Assembly: GCA_022820925.1 (NCBI GenBank)
Contig: JAJEEO010000015.1
Coordinates: 1 to 64,000, forward strand
Source of the DNA: Acidimicrobiia bacterium
Lineage (GTDB): Bacteria > Actinomycetota > Acidimicrobiia > Acidimicrobiales > Poriferisodalaceae
Length of the DNA: 64,000 bases
Direction: 5' to 3'
This document shows positions 51,449-60,144 of this stretch, one piece after another. How positions within the stretch are numbered: the stretch's first letter is position 1; every line of letters begins with the position of its first letter. The notes below the pieces were generated by a model that saw nothing but the letters and a program-made list of their open reading frames with translations, did no database searches and was not told where the DNA came from. Made by a program: the position numbers and the translations under genes.

Positions 51449-53062
51449 CTAGACGCGATCCGGCTGTCCCAGCACGGCCAGCCGGTGCCGCACGACCTTG
51501 CCGGTCGTCGTCATCGGCAGCGCATCCACAAAGTGGATGTCGCGGGGAACCATGAAGCTCGGCAGCCGCTCAGCGACCCACGAACGCAATTCGTCCGGAT
51601 CGACCCGACGGCGAGGGCGCACGACGACAAACGCGGCGACGCGCTGACCGAACTCGGGGTCGTCCACGCCCACCACGGCCGCCACCTCGACGCCCGGATG
51701 GCGGCCCAGCACCTCTTCCACACCGGAGGGGAAGACGTTCTCGCCGCCGGTCACGATCATGTCGTTGGCACGGCCCGAGATGTGCAGCCGACCGTCGGCA
51801 TCGAGACTGCCGATGTCTCCAGTGGCCATGAGCGTGCCCGCGCGTTCACCGTCGCTGCCGTCGGTGTAGCCGAGGAACTGCGCTGTGCTGGCGAGGTGCA
51901 CCCAGCCGAAAGTGCCCCGCGGCGCCGGCATCCCGTCGTCGTCGAGAATCGTGAGCATGACGCCGTCGGGCGGCCGACCCACGGTGCCGGGAGCAGCCCG
52001 CAGATCGGCAGGGTCGGCAATGGTGCCGATGGCGGTCTCCGTCGAGCCGTAGATGTTGTAGAGGCAGTCGCCGTAACGGTCCATCCACTCCCGGGCCAGA
52101 TCGCCTGAGAGCACGTTGCCGCTGCTGAGCACCATGCGGGGTTGCTGCATCTGGGGTGGTTCGATCGGCAGATCGAGCATGCGACGCAGCATCAAGGGCA
52201 CCACCACGAGCGCGTCGTACCGCCGCTCGCACATCAGCCGGACAACTTCCTCGGCGTCGAAGCGCTGGCGCATCTCGATCGTGCTGGCGGCAGCCAGGCC
52301 GACGACGAGCTGGCTGAGACCCCATGCGTGGAACAGCGGCGAAGCGATGAAATAGCGATCGCCGAGGCGATAGGGAACTCGCCGCAGCATGCCGGTCCCG
52401 CCGACGCGAGTCGTCTTCAGGGGCCGGACAGCGCTCTTGGGCGCGCCGGTGGTGCCCGAGGTGAGCAGCACGAGCTTGGGTCGCCGCGTCGGCGGCGAGC
52501 ACGGCAGGCCCTCGGCCGCGATGCGGGACATGGAGTTCTTGCCGTCGCCGTCCGCCGTGAAGATGGCGGCCGAAGTGCCCGCCTGCTCGATGACGTCAGC
52601 GAACTCGTCGTCGGCGACGATGGCCGCAATGCCGTCGCGGGCACACACCTCGGCGAGATTCGAGGCCGGCAGCGCGGTCGACAGCAACACCATGTCGCAG
52701 CCGGCGCGTTCCGCGGCCACGAGGGCCGTCACGAACCAGCGGTGATTGCGGCACAGGATGCCGACCGCTCCGAGGTTGCCGTCGGGCCTCGTAGCCGCGG
52801 ATCGCAGCCTCGCTCCCACGCTCGTCGCAGCGCGGTCGAGCGCGCGGTAGTCGAGGGAACCAGCATCGTCGACGATCGCCGTGCGCCCGCCGAAGCGCAG
52901 CGCAGCGGCCGTCACTGCTGCGGCGCTGCCCGTGCCCCACCTGATGGACGCCCACCACCGCGCCGTGTTCAGCGCAACGTCGGCAGCGCCCATGCGCAGG
53001 GCCACATTCCACAGGTGGTCGCCGGCGGCGAACGTGCCATGGGAACGGATCGCTGTGCGCAC
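51449..53062 (-). CDS. Acyl-CoA synthetase (AMP-forming)
   Basis: 537 aa ANL enzyme. The P-loop is VLLTSGTTGAPKSAVR, followed by LYNIYGSTETAIG, MATGDIGSLDADGRLHISGRANDMIVTGGENVFPSGVE, and the C-terminal lysine in TTTGKVVRHRL. It activates a fatty or aromatic acid to its CoA thioester. The GTG start lies five bases after the XRE regulator stop, so it is in an operon with a phasin-like protein and that regulator, suggesting supply of acyl-CoA to granules. Substrate not known. Confidence 0.9.
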   Translation of the reverse strand: MRTAIRSHGTFAAGDHLWNVALRMGAADVALNTARWWASIRWGTGSAAAVTAAALRFGGRTAIVDDAGSLDYRALDRAATSVGARLRSAATRPDGNLGAVGILCRNHRWFVTALVAAERAGCDMVLLSTALPASNLAEVCARDGIAAIVADDEFADVIEQAGTSAAIFTADGDGKNSMSRIAAEGLPCSPPTRRPKLVLLTSGTTGAPKSAVRPLKTTRVGGTGMLRRVPYRLGDRYFIASPLFHAWGLSQLVVGLAAASTIEMRQRFDAEEVVRLMCERRYDALVVVPLMLRRMLDLPIEPPQMQQPRMVLSSGNVLSGDLAREWMDRYGDCLYNIYGSTETAIGTIADPADLRAAPGTVGRPPDGVMLTILDDDGMPAPRGTFGWVHLASTAQFLGYTDGSDGERAGTLMATGDIGSLDADGRLHISGRANDMIVTGGENVFPSGVEEVLGRHPGVEVAAVVGVDDPEFGQRVAAFVVVRPRRRVDPDELRSWVAERLPSFMVPRDIHFVDALPMTTTGKVVRHRLAVLGQPDRV

Positions 53063-53067
53063 TGTGC

Positions 53068-53457
53068 TCAGGACTCGCCGGTGCCGAAGCTGCGGTACAC
53101 GCCCAGCAGGGCTGCCTTCTGCTCGTCGGTGAGATTGGGATCGGCCTGGACCGCCTCGACGACGGTGGGCACATCCTCGCGGTCCATCAGGCCCGCATAC
53201 GACAGCAAGGTGGCGGCTCGCACGTTCAGCGCCTCGGCCAGTGCCTTGAGCACCCGGACGGACGGCTCGTGCAGCCCCCGCTCGATCTGGCTGAGGTACG
53301 GATTGGACAGGCGCGCCATCTTGGCAAGCTGGCGCTGGCTCAGCTCCATCAGCTCACGCTGAGCCCGGATGAAGTCGCCGAGCTGGTCAAAGCCCGGGAA
53401 TGCGCTCGCCGACGGCTGATCGTCCGCGTCTGCGGCGTCAGCGTCGGAAGCGGCCAT
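53068..53457 (-). CDS. XRE-family helix-turn-helix regulator
   Basis: 129 aa. GDFIRAQRELMELSQRQLAKMARLSNPYLSQIERGLHEPSVRVLKALAEALNV is a standard Cro/C1-type HTH (residues about 33-85), followed by LLSYAGLM and a C-terminal helix (TVVEAVQADPNLTDEQKAALLGVYRSF). Its ATG overlaps the phasin-like stop by one base (TGATG). The long ORF from 54780 in the same frame is non-coding upstream. It may sense granule load by binding phasin or polymer, by analogy with other PHA regulators. Confidence 0.85.
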   Translation of the reverse strand: MAASDADAADADDQPSASAFPGFDQLGDFIRAQRELMELSQRQLAKMARLSNPYLSQIERGLHEPSVRVLKALAEALNVRAATLLSYAGLMDREDVPTVVEAVQADPNLTDEQKAALLGVYRSFGTGES

Positions 53458-53735
53458 CAGGCCTGGGCGTCCTCGCTGGCCCGCTCCCACGCCGCAGCGA
53501 TGCGAGCGGCGCAGTCCTTGTTGGCCTCGTGAACCCGGCCCAGGAAGCCGAAGTAGGTGTCGATCATCTCGGTCGGCTTGGGCAGGTACTCCGCGAACGG
53601 ACCGGCGACTGCGGGCACGGCAGCGAGCCATGCTTCGGCGACACGCTCGTTCATCGAGACGAACTGCTCCTGGGCAGTCTTCATCTGTTCGAGGGTGCGA
53701 TCCTGCACTTCGCGGATGGAATCGAGAACGGCCAT
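53457..53735 (-). CDS. Phasin-like granule-associated protein
   Basis: About 92 aa. AVLDSIREVQDRTLEQMKTAQEQFVSMNERVAEAWLAAVPAVAGPFAEYLPKPTEMIDTYFGFLGRVHEANKDCAARIAAAW is an amphipathic helical protein of phasin type. ATG at 53735 with CCGGAG about 9 bases upstream is preferred; ATG at 53756 would add seven residues. First gene of the phasin, XRE and acyl-CoA synthetase operon. A strong promoter lies upstream. Confidence 0.75.
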   Translation of the reverse strand: MAVLDSIREVQDRTLEQMKTAQEQFVSMNERVAEAWLAAVPAVAGPFAEYLPKPTEMIDTYFGFLGRVHEANKDCAARIAAAWERASEDAQA

Positions 53736-53797
53736 TGGGCTTGCTCCGGTACTCATGAGGGGGAAGCGCCGGAGGGGGGTCGCCGGCGCTGTTAGAA

Positions 53798-53826
53798 ATA
53801 GTACCCACTTCGGGAACAACTTGCAA
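53798..53826 (-). promoter_or_regulatory. Promoter of the phasin/XRE/acyl-CoA synthetase operon with overlapping inverted repeat
   Basis: On the minus strand TTGCAA (53821-53826), 17 bases, TACTAT (53798-53803). GTACCC-acttc-GGGAAC (plus strand 53801-53817) is an imperfect inverted repeat spanning the -10 and spacer, a good place for repressor binding by the XRE protein. Confidence 0.6.
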
Positions 53827-53999
53827 CTCATGCCGATACGGAATTGCTGCCGGGGTGGGAGCGGGGCATGGCGCCCGTGCTTCAAACAGATGTGGCGCCT
53901 TTGTTGAACGGTGGATCGGACTTGGCGCCACATAACTGCGCGCGGGTACCACGCCCCGCCCCCACCCCTCGGGCGCTTGGTTCTTCGCCGTTGTTGTGG

Positions 54000-54767
54000 T
54001 TAGAGGGCGGCTTGGACGATTCTTGCGAATTGGGTTGGGTCGAGGGAGGCGCCGCCTACGAGGGCGCCGTCTATGTCGGGCTGGGCCAGGAGCTCTTGGG
54101 CGTTGGCGGGCTTGACGCTTCCGCCGTACTGGATGCGGAGGTGCTGGCCAGTGCCTCGGCGGATGTCGTCGACTACCTGGCGGACGGTGGCACACATGTC
54201 CTGGGCGTCTTGGGGTGAGGCGTTTCGGCCGGTGCCGATCGCCCAGACGGGCTCGTAGGCGACGACCAGGGTCTCGAAGTGGGCTCTGGTGAGCTTGGCG
54301 AGGCTTCCCTGCAGCTGGGTGGTGACCACCTCGGCGGCCCTGCCGGCTTCTCGGTCGTCGAGGGTCTCGCCTACGCAGACGATGGGGGCCATGCCTGCTT
54401 TCGCCACGGCCGCTGCTTTGGCAGCGACGAACTCGTCGGTCTCGCCGAATAGGGCCCGACGCTCGCTGTGGCCGACGATGACGTAGCTCACGTCCAGCTT
54501 GGCCAGCATTGCGGGCGAGACCTCGCCGGTGAACGCGCCGTGCGACTGGTCGTGGCAGTTCTGGGCGCCCAGCTTGAACTCGAGGCGGTCGGCGTCGATG
54601 ACGGTCTGGCAGCTCCGCAGGTCGACGAAGGGCGGGTGCAGGCTGACCTCTACTCGGTCGTAGCGGTGCCGGGCCAGCTCGTAGCTGAGCTTCTGGCAGA
54701 CCTGGATGGCCTCGAGATGGTTGAGGTGCATCTTCCAGTTGCCCGAGACCAGTGGCGTTCGGCTCAT
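54000..54767 (-). CDS. tpiA: Triosephosphate isomerase
   Basis: 255 aa. GNWKMH carries the catalytic lysine, VIVGHSERR the histidine, and VAYEPVWAIGTG the glutamate and loop 6. IQYGGSVKPANA and GALVGGASLDP form the phosphate site. Interconverts dihydroxyacetone phosphate and glyceraldehyde 3-phosphate. It follows pgk on the minus strand with an unusual duplicated start region between them. The gene is complete. Confidence 0.97.
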   Translation of the reverse strand: MSRTPLVSGNWKMHLNHLEAIQVCQKLSYELARHRYDRVEVSLHPPFVDLRSCQTVIDADRLEFKLGAQNCHDQSHGAFTGEVSPAMLAKLDVSYVIVGHSERRALFGETDEFVAAKAAAVAKAGMAPIVCVGETLDDREAGRAAEVVTTQLQGSLAKLTRAHFETLVVAYEPVWAIGTGRNASPQDAQDMCATVRQVVDDIRRGTGQHLRIQYGGSVKPANAQELLAQPDIDGALVGGASLDPTQFARIVQAAL

Positions 54768-54771
54768 CGTC
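54741..54771. repeat. 31-bp direct repeat, copy 1 (covers tpiA start)
   Basis: GCCCGAGACCAGTGGCGTTC plus 11 further bases, identical to 54812-54842. On the minus strand it encodes the first nine residues of TpiA (MSRTPLVSG). Confidence 0.9.
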
Positions 54772-54838
54772 TGCCCCCATCCCTGATTGGCCCGCCGAGA
54801 CGGCGGGTCGTGCCCGAGACCAGTGGCGTTCGGCTCAT
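54764..54838 (-). other. 24-codon upstream ORF created by duplication of the tpiA start
   Basis: The second repeat copy gives ATG at 54838 and reads MSRTPLVSGTTRRLGG and onward to TGA at 54764-54766, which overlaps the tpiA ATG as ATGA. If translated it is a short leader peptide coupled to tpiA. No claim that it is functional. Confidence 0.5.
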
Positions 54839-54842
54839 CGTC
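54812..54842. repeat. 31-bp direct repeat, copy 2 (pgk-tpiA gap)
   Basis: Perfect copy of 54741-54771, offset by 71 bp. Between the copies CCCGCC-gagac-GGCGGG (54791-54807) can form a hairpin. Confidence 0.9.
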
Positions 54843-54858
54843 GCTCTCCCCTGCTGGC

Positions 54859-56049
54859 TCAGCGCTGTGGCGAGTCTCGCAGCGCAGCGAGGCCGGGCAG
54901 GTCGCCGTGCTCGATCAGCTCGAGCCCCGCCCCTCCCCCAGTCGAGATGTGATCCATGTAGGGCGCCAGACCGAATTGGGCCACGGCTGCCGCGCTGTCG
55001 CCGCCGCCGACCACGGCGAACGCTCGGGAATCCGCCATCGACTGCGCAACTGCACGAGTGCCGGCGGCGAAGCGCTCATCCTCGAACAGGCCCATCGGGC
55101 CGTTCCAGAAGACAGTTCGGGCATCTGCAATCACGTCATCGAACTCGGCCGCTGAGCCGGGGCCGATATCGAGGCCGCGGCACCCATCGGGAATGCTGCG
55201 ACCCATCTGGCGCACGGTGCCGCCGGCATCCAGCGCGGTGATGTCGCTGGGCAGCACGATCCTCGTGCCGCCCTCCAGCAGCCGCTCGCAGGTCTCGATG
55301 AAGTCGGGCTCGCACAGCGAGTCGCCGACCTGGTGACCCTTCGCAGCCAGGAACGTGAAGCACATGCCTCCGCCGATGACCAGCGTGTCGACAACGCCCG
55401 TGAGCGCCTCGACGACGCCGAGCTTGTCGCTGATCTTGGCCCCTCCGAGCACCGCCACGAACGGCCGCCGGGCATCGGTGCGCAGGCCGCCGAGCACGTC
55501 GACCTCGCGGGCCAGCAGCCGGCCGGCTGCGCTCGGCAGGCGCCGCGGCGGGCCCACGATGGACGCGTGGGCCCGGTGGCTGGCACCGAAGGCGTCATTC
55601 ACATAGCCGTCGAAGGGGGCTCGCTGGGATCCGTTGCCGAAGCGCACCACGATCTCACCCGCAACGAGGGCATCGGCGAACACAGCGTCGTTCGCTGTCT
55701 CGCCCGCATGGAAACGCAGGTTCTCCACCAGCGCCACGCCCGGCGCGGAGGCGGCCAGCCGTTCGGCCACCGGAGCGAGCGAGAAGCGCTCGTCGGGAGT
55801 GCCCGCAGGCCTGCCCAGGTGCGAGCACGCCGTGACGGCCGCACCTCGTTCGGCCAGCCACGACAGCGTCGGCAGTGCCGCACGGATGCGCAGGTCGTCG
55901 GCGATCTCACAGCGACCGTCGGGCCCCTCGCGCAGCGGCACGTTGAAGTCGCAGCGCACCAGGATGCGGCGACGGTCGAGCCCGCCGAGTTGCTGTTCGA
56001 GATCTTCCAGCGTCGGCAGCGCGCCGCCGTCGCTCGCCTGCCGGCTCAT
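54859..56049 (-). CDS. pgk: Phosphoglycerate kinase
   Basis: 396 aa. RRILVRCDFNVPL near the start, SHLGRP, ENLRFHAGE, FVAVLGGAKISDKLGV, FWNGPMGLFE and VVGGGDSAAAVAQFG are all present. It makes ATP and 3-phosphoglycerate from 1,3-bisphosphoglycerate. Its ATG overlaps the gap stop (ATGA). The track entry starting at 56583 includes antisense gap sequence; the start at 56049 is the real one. Confidence 0.97.
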   Translation of the reverse strand: MSRQASDGGALPTLEDLEQQLGGLDRRRILVRCDFNVPLREGPDGRCEIADDLRIRAALPTLSWLAERGAAVTACSHLGRPAGTPDERFSLAPVAERLAASAPGVALVENLRFHAGETANDAVFADALVAGEIVVRFGNGSQRAPFDGYVNDAFGASHRAHASIVGPPRRLPSAAGRLLAREVDVLGGLRTDARRPFVAVLGGAKISDKLGVVEALTGVVDTLVIGGGMCFTFLAAKGHQVGDSLCEPDFIETCERLLEGGTRIVLPSDITALDAGGTVRQMGRSIPDGCRGLDIGPGSAAEFDDVIADARTVFWNGPMGLFEDERFAAGTRAVAQSMADSRAFAVVGGGDSAAAVAQFGLAPYMDHISTGGGAGLELIEHGDLPGLAALRDSPQR

Positions 56050-57050
56050 CGATTGCAGGTGATGTCCACGAGGTCGACGAGCCGGTTCGAGTAGCCCCAC
56101 TCGTTGTCGTACCAGCCGAGGACCTTCACCATGTTGCCCATCACCATCGTCAGCCCGGCGTCGAACACGCAGCTCGCCGGGTTGCCGACGATGTCCGCGC
56201 TGACCAGCGGATCGGTGGAGTAGTCGAGCACGCTCGCCAGCGGCCCGTCGGCAGCCGCCTGGGCAAAGGCTGCGTTGACCTCGTCGGTGCTGGGGCTTGC
56301 ATCCAGCACTGCGGTGAAGTCGGTGATGGAACCGTCCGGGATGGGCACGCGCAGCGACGTGCCGTCGAGCTTTCCGGCCATGGCCTGCAGCACCAGCCCG
56401 GTCGCCCGCGCTGCGCCGGTCGAGGTGGGGATGATGTTGACGGCCGCAGCCCGCGCACGGCGCAGGTCGCCATGGGGGCCGTCCACCAGCGACTGGTCGC
56501 CGGTGTAGGCGTGGATGGTGGTCATCAGCCCTTGCTGAACGCCGAATGCCTGGTCCAGCACCTGCACCATCGGCACGAAGCAATTCGTCGTGCAGCTTGC
56601 GTTCGAGATCACCTTGTGGTTGTCAGGGTCGAAATCGGCGTCGTTCACGCCGACGACGAACGTGGCATCCGCACCCGATGCCGGAGCGGAGACAATCACG
56701 AGCGGAGCGCCGGCGTCGAGGTGCATCGCCGCCTTGTCGCGGGAGGTGAAGATGCCGGTGGACTCCACCACCACGTCGACGCCGTAGTCAGCCCAGGGCA
56801 GGTCGGCAGGGTTGCGCTCGGACAGCACGGGCAGCACCGTGCCATCGATCGAGATGCCCCCGTCGGTTGCGGCGATGTCGTGGGGCAGGTTGCCCAGCAC
56901 CGAGTCGTACTTGAGCAGGTGGGCCATCGTGGCGGTGTCGCCCAGGTCGTTGACCGCCACGATCTCGATGTCGCTGCCGGGGCGGTCGGTCGCCCGGTAG
57001 AAGTTGCGCCCGATCCGGCCGAAGCCGTTGACGCCCACACGCACGCTCAT
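56046..57050 (-). CDS. gap: Glyceraldehyde-3-phosphate dehydrogenase
   Basis: 334 aa. NAD-binding VRVGVNGFGRIGRNFYRA, active site SNASCTTNC near 150, HAYTGDQSLVDGPH, and WYDNEWGYSNRL are the classic signature. Catalyses the NAD-linked oxidation and phosphorylation in glycolysis. It leads the gap-pgk-tpiA operon. The yvcK and whiA genes that usually sit between rapZ and gap in actinobacteria are absent: only 87 bp separate them. Confidence 0.98.
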   Translation of the reverse strand: MSVRVGVNGFGRIGRNFYRATDRPGSDIEIVAVNDLGDTATMAHLLKYDSVLGNLPHDIAATDGGISIDGTVLPVLSERNPADLPWADYGVDVVVESTGIFTSRDKAAMHLDAGAPLVIVSAPASGADATFVVGVNDADFDPDNHKVISNASCTTNCFVPMVQVLDQAFGVQQGLMTTIHAYTGDQSLVDGPHGDLRRARAAAVNIIPTSTGAARATGLVLQAMAGKLDGTSLRVPIPDGSITDFTAVLDASPSTDEVNAAFAQAAADGPLASVLDYSTDPLVSADIVGNPASCVFDAGLTMVMGNMVKVLGWYDNEWGYSNRLVDLVDITCNR

Positions 57051-57137
57051 TTGCTGCTGTCCTCTTCGTCCCGCGAGCCCGCCGGGCTGGCTGCCCCGAC
57101 TCGATCTGTCGCTAGCTGTCTAGCGGGAGAACAGCGC

Positions 57138-58064
57138 TCAGCGGGCGATGTCGCGGTGGCGGCAGTGAAGGTCGTGGCCCCGCTCGGCGAGCAGACGGGT
57201 CACCTGCTCGGCTAACGCCACACTGCGGTGCCGGCCGCCGGTGCAGCCCAGTGCGATCGTGAGGTACGACTTGCCTTCGGACCGGTAGGACGGCAGCAGC
57301 GATTCGAGCATGGGCATGAGGTGCTCGAGGAATGCTGCGGTCGCCCCCTGGCCGAGCACCCAGTCACGCACGCCCGGGTGCAGACCGGTGTACGGACGCA
57401 ATTCGGGCACCCAGTGCGGATTTGGCAGGAACCGGCAGTCGAACACCAGATCGGCCTCGCGCGGCACGCCGTGCTTGTAGCCGAATGACATGACCGCCGT
57501 GCGCATGCCGGGATCGTCGCCGGTCGCGCCGAACTCGTCGTGCACTCGGTCTCGCAGCTCGTGAACGTTCAGATCGCCCGTGTCGATCACCACATCGGCC
57601 GTGTCGCGCACATCAGCCAGCAACTCGCGCTCCAGCTCGATGGCGTCGATGACCGATTCCGCTACGGGCTCGGCATTCGGGGGCGCCGCGGCATCGGCCC
57701 CAGCTTCGGCCAGGTTCGGCAGGTCGCCGGTGTGCAGCGGGTGCCGCCGGCGTGTGTCGTCGTATCGTCGCACGAGTACCTCAGTCGGGGCATCGAGGTA
57801 GACGACGCGCACGGCGGCATTTCGCTCGCGCAGCTGTTCGATCGCTGTCACCAGATCCTCCCGGTACTCCCGGGTTCCTGCTACCAGCGCCACGCGACGC
57901 AGCCGCGCACCGGGCCGAGCCACCATGTCGGCCACGTCGCCGATCAAGTGCGGCGGCAGGTTGTCGATGACAAACCAGCCCAGATCTTCGAGCGCGTCTG
58001 CAGCAGTCGAGCGGCCGGCGCCCGACAATCCCGCAACAATCGCGAACTCAGGCCCCCCAGCCAT
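57138..58064 (-). CDS. rapZ: RapZ family nucleotide-binding protein / RNase adapter
   Basis: 308 aa. The P-loop VAGLSGAGRSTAADALEDLGWFVIDNLPP is the RapZ/YvcJ N-terminus, and the C-terminal domain has MSFGYKHGVPREADLVFDCRFLPNPHWVPELRP and LTIALGCTGGRHRSVALAE. Binds nucleotides and, in some bacteria, controls RNA turnover or wall precursors. It sits directly downstream of uvrC, as in most Gram-positive genomes. Confidence 0.95.
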   Translation of the reverse strand: MAGGPEFAIVAGLSGAGRSTAADALEDLGWFVIDNLPPHLIGDVADMVARPGARLRRVALVAGTREYREDLVTAIEQLRERNAAVRVVYLDAPTEVLVRRYDDTRRRHPLHTGDLPNLAEAGADAAAPPNAEPVAESVIDAIELERELLADVRDTADVVIDTGDLNVHELRDRVHDEFGATGDDPGMRTAVMSFGYKHGVPREADLVFDCRFLPNPHWVPELRPYTGLHPGVRDWVLGQGATAAFLEHLMPMLESLLPSYRSEGKSYLTIALGCTGGRHRSVALAEQVTRLLAERGHDLHCRHRDIAR

Positions 58065-58094
58065 GCCGCCGAGGGTACGGGCGAGGCGCCCGAC

Positions 58095-59969
58095 TCAGGA
58101 GCCGGTCGATACCTCCCCCGGGTGGGTGGCGGCAAACACCGCATCAGCCACTGCATCGGGCAGCCAGCTCAGCGCTTGCAGGTCGTCGAGCGTCGCCGAC
58201 TTGACAGCGCCGACGCTGCCGAACTCGCGCACCAAGCGGGCCCGCCGCTTGTCCCCGAGACCTGAGATTCCGTCGAGCACACCGCGCTTGAGGGCCTTGC
58301 TGCGCAGCTTGCGGTGGTACGAGACGGCAAAGCGGTGACTCTCGTCGCGCACCCGCTGCAGCAGGTACAGCGCTTCGGACTGCCGGGGAATGCGCACCGG
58401 TTCCGAGCGCCCGGGCACGAACACCTCCTCGAACTGCTTCGCCAGCGCGCACACCGGAATCTGGGAACCCAGCCCCAGCTCGTCCAGCACGCCCGCCGCC
58501 ACGCCCAGCTGGCCCTTGCCGCCGTCCACCACCAGCAGCTGGGGCGGGTAGGCGAAGCGGCCCTGCTCGGAGGCGGGCAGATCGCGCTCGGCGAGGTAGT
58601 TCTGCAGCCGCCGCCGCAGCACCTCGTCCATCGCCGCGTAATCGTCGTTGCCCTCGACGTTGCGAACCCGGAAGTGCCGGTACTCGCTGCGACGCGGCAG
58701 ACCGTCCTCGAGCACCACCATCGAGCCCACGTAGTTGGTGCCCTGGAGGTGGCTCATGTCGTAGCACTCGATGCGCAGCGGCGGCGTCGGCAGCTCCAAG
58801 TGCTCGGCCAGCTCGTTCAGCGCGCGGGCCCGGCTGTTGTGATCGGCCCCCCGGCGCAGACGGTGCCGTGCCAGCGACTCCCGTGCGTTGTGGCTCGCGG
58901 TCTCCATCAGCGCCCGCTTGTCGCCGCGCTGGGGGACGCGCAGCGTCACACGCGAACCCCGCTGAGAGCTCAGCCATTCCTCGTACACCCCCACCTCTGG
59001 CGGGAGCGTCGGCACGAGCACCACCTTGGGCCAGCCCAGCGGATTCTCGTCGTGATACAGCTCGGAGAGCACACGCGCAACGAGCTGCGGGCCGTCCAGT
59101 TCCTCCACCTTGTCCACGACGAAACCACGCTGGCCCATCACCCGCCCCTTGCGCACGAAGAACAGCTGCACGGCGGCTTCGAGTTCGTCGTCGCCGATGC
59201 CGATGACATCAAAGTCTTCGTTGCGCGTCCCGGCGATCTGCTGCTTCTCGATCGCCCGCTTGACGCTGGCGAGACGGTCGCGCAACCGGGCAGCCAGCTC
59301 GAACTCGAGCTCGGTCGACGCATCGGCCATGCGCTGGGTGAGATCGTTCACCACCTCGTCGGTATGGCCTTCGAGGAAACGCACCAGCTCGCGCACCAGG
59401 CGGTCGTAGTCGTCCCGGCTGATCTCCCCCACGCATGGGCCGGCGCACTGCTCGATGTGGTACAGCAGGCAGGGCCGGCCGAGGCGCTCGTGCGTCGCGA
59501 GCTTGCTGTCGCTGCACGTGCGGATCGGAAAGGTGCGCAGCAGCAGGTCGAGTGTCTCGCGGATCGCATAGGCGTGCCCGTAGGGCCCGAAGTACCGGTT
59601 GCCGCGCTTGCGCCGCCCCCGTATCACCATCGCCCGTGGCCATTCGTCTGCCAGCGTCACCGCCAGGAACGGGTACGACTTGTCGTCACGCAGCCGGACA
59701 TTGAACCTGGGTTGATGCCGCTGTATGAGGCTGTACTCGAGCATCAGCGCTTCGACCTCGGTGGACACCTCGATCCACTCCACCGAGGCGGCCGTGGCCA
59801 TCATCTGGGCGGTGCGATGGTGCAGACCAGCGGGGTCGCCGAAATAGCTGTTCAGCCGAGACCTCAGGCTCTTGGCCTTGCCCACGTAGATGATGCGGCC
59901 GTCCGAATCCAGGAACTGGTAGCTCCCCGGTGCATCCGGTACCGATCCCCCTTCAGGACGCAGGCCCAC
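58095..59969 (-). CDS. uvrC: UvrABC nuclease subunit C
   Basis: 624 aa. GIY-YIG domain PGSYQFLDSDGRIIYVGKAKSLRSRL near the start, CLLYHIEQCAGPCVGEIS, the UVR motif (DLTQRMADASTELEFELAARLRDRL), the RNase H-like domain IECYDMSHLQGTNYVGSMVV and VDGGKGQLGVA, and a C-terminal helix-hairpin-helix (LDGISGLGDKRRARLVREFGS). Makes both incisions in nucleotide excision repair. Start as in the track; complete. Confidence 0.97.
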   Translation of the reverse strand: MGLRPEGGSVPDAPGSYQFLDSDGRIIYVGKAKSLRSRLNSYFGDPAGLHHRTAQMMATAASVEWIEVSTEVEALMLEYSLIQRHQPRFNVRLRDDKSYPFLAVTLADEWPRAMVIRGRRKRGNRYFGPYGHAYAIRETLDLLLRTFPIRTCSDSKLATHERLGRPCLLYHIEQCAGPCVGEISRDDYDRLVRELVRFLEGHTDEVVNDLTQRMADASTELEFELAARLRDRLASVKRAIEKQQIAGTRNEDFDVIGIGDDELEAAVQLFFVRKGRVMGQRGFVVDKVEELDGPQLVARVLSELYHDENPLGWPKVVLVPTLPPEVGVYEEWLSSQRGSRVTLRVPQRGDKRALMETASHNARESLARHRLRRGADHNSRARALNELAEHLELPTPPLRIECYDMSHLQGTNYVGSMVVLEDGLPRRSEYRHFRVRNVEGNDDYAAMDEVLRRRLQNYLAERDLPASEQGRFAYPPQLLVVDGGKGQLGVAAGVLDELGLGSQIPVCALAKQFEEVFVPGRSEPVRIPRQSEALYLLQRVRDESHRFAVSYHRKLRSKALKRGVLDGISGLGDKRRARLVREFGSVGAVKSATLDDLQALSWLPDAVADAVFAATHPGEVSTGS

Positions 59970-60098
59970 ACTCGCAGACTAAGAGGCTGCGCCGACAGGC
60001 AGGCCCGATAGGTGGATACGGCGAGGGCGTGTAGTAAGTTTCGCCGTCGAAAGGTCCGATCTTGAGCTGCCCGTTCTGGCATGCCTCGGGATCGGCAT

Positions 60099-60117
60099 GA
60101 TGCGGTCATCCCGCATC
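60099..60117. repeat. 19-bp inverted repeat in the leader of the STAS gene
   Basis: GATGCGG-tcatc-CCGCATC, perfect 7-bp arms, 27 bp before the ATG of the STAS gene. It could be an operator or a leader hairpin. Confidence 0.5.
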
Positions 60118-60144
60118 TCGTAGCTGCGCAGGAGGCTGCACAAT

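Noticed and set aside
53458-54780. N-terminal part of the 570-aa ORF before the XRE regulator
   Set aside because: Runs antiparallel in frame over the phasin and tpiA genes; low-complexity Arg/Pro sequence.
58314-60011. 565-aa plus-strand ORF
   Set aside because: Antisense to uvrC, which is certain.
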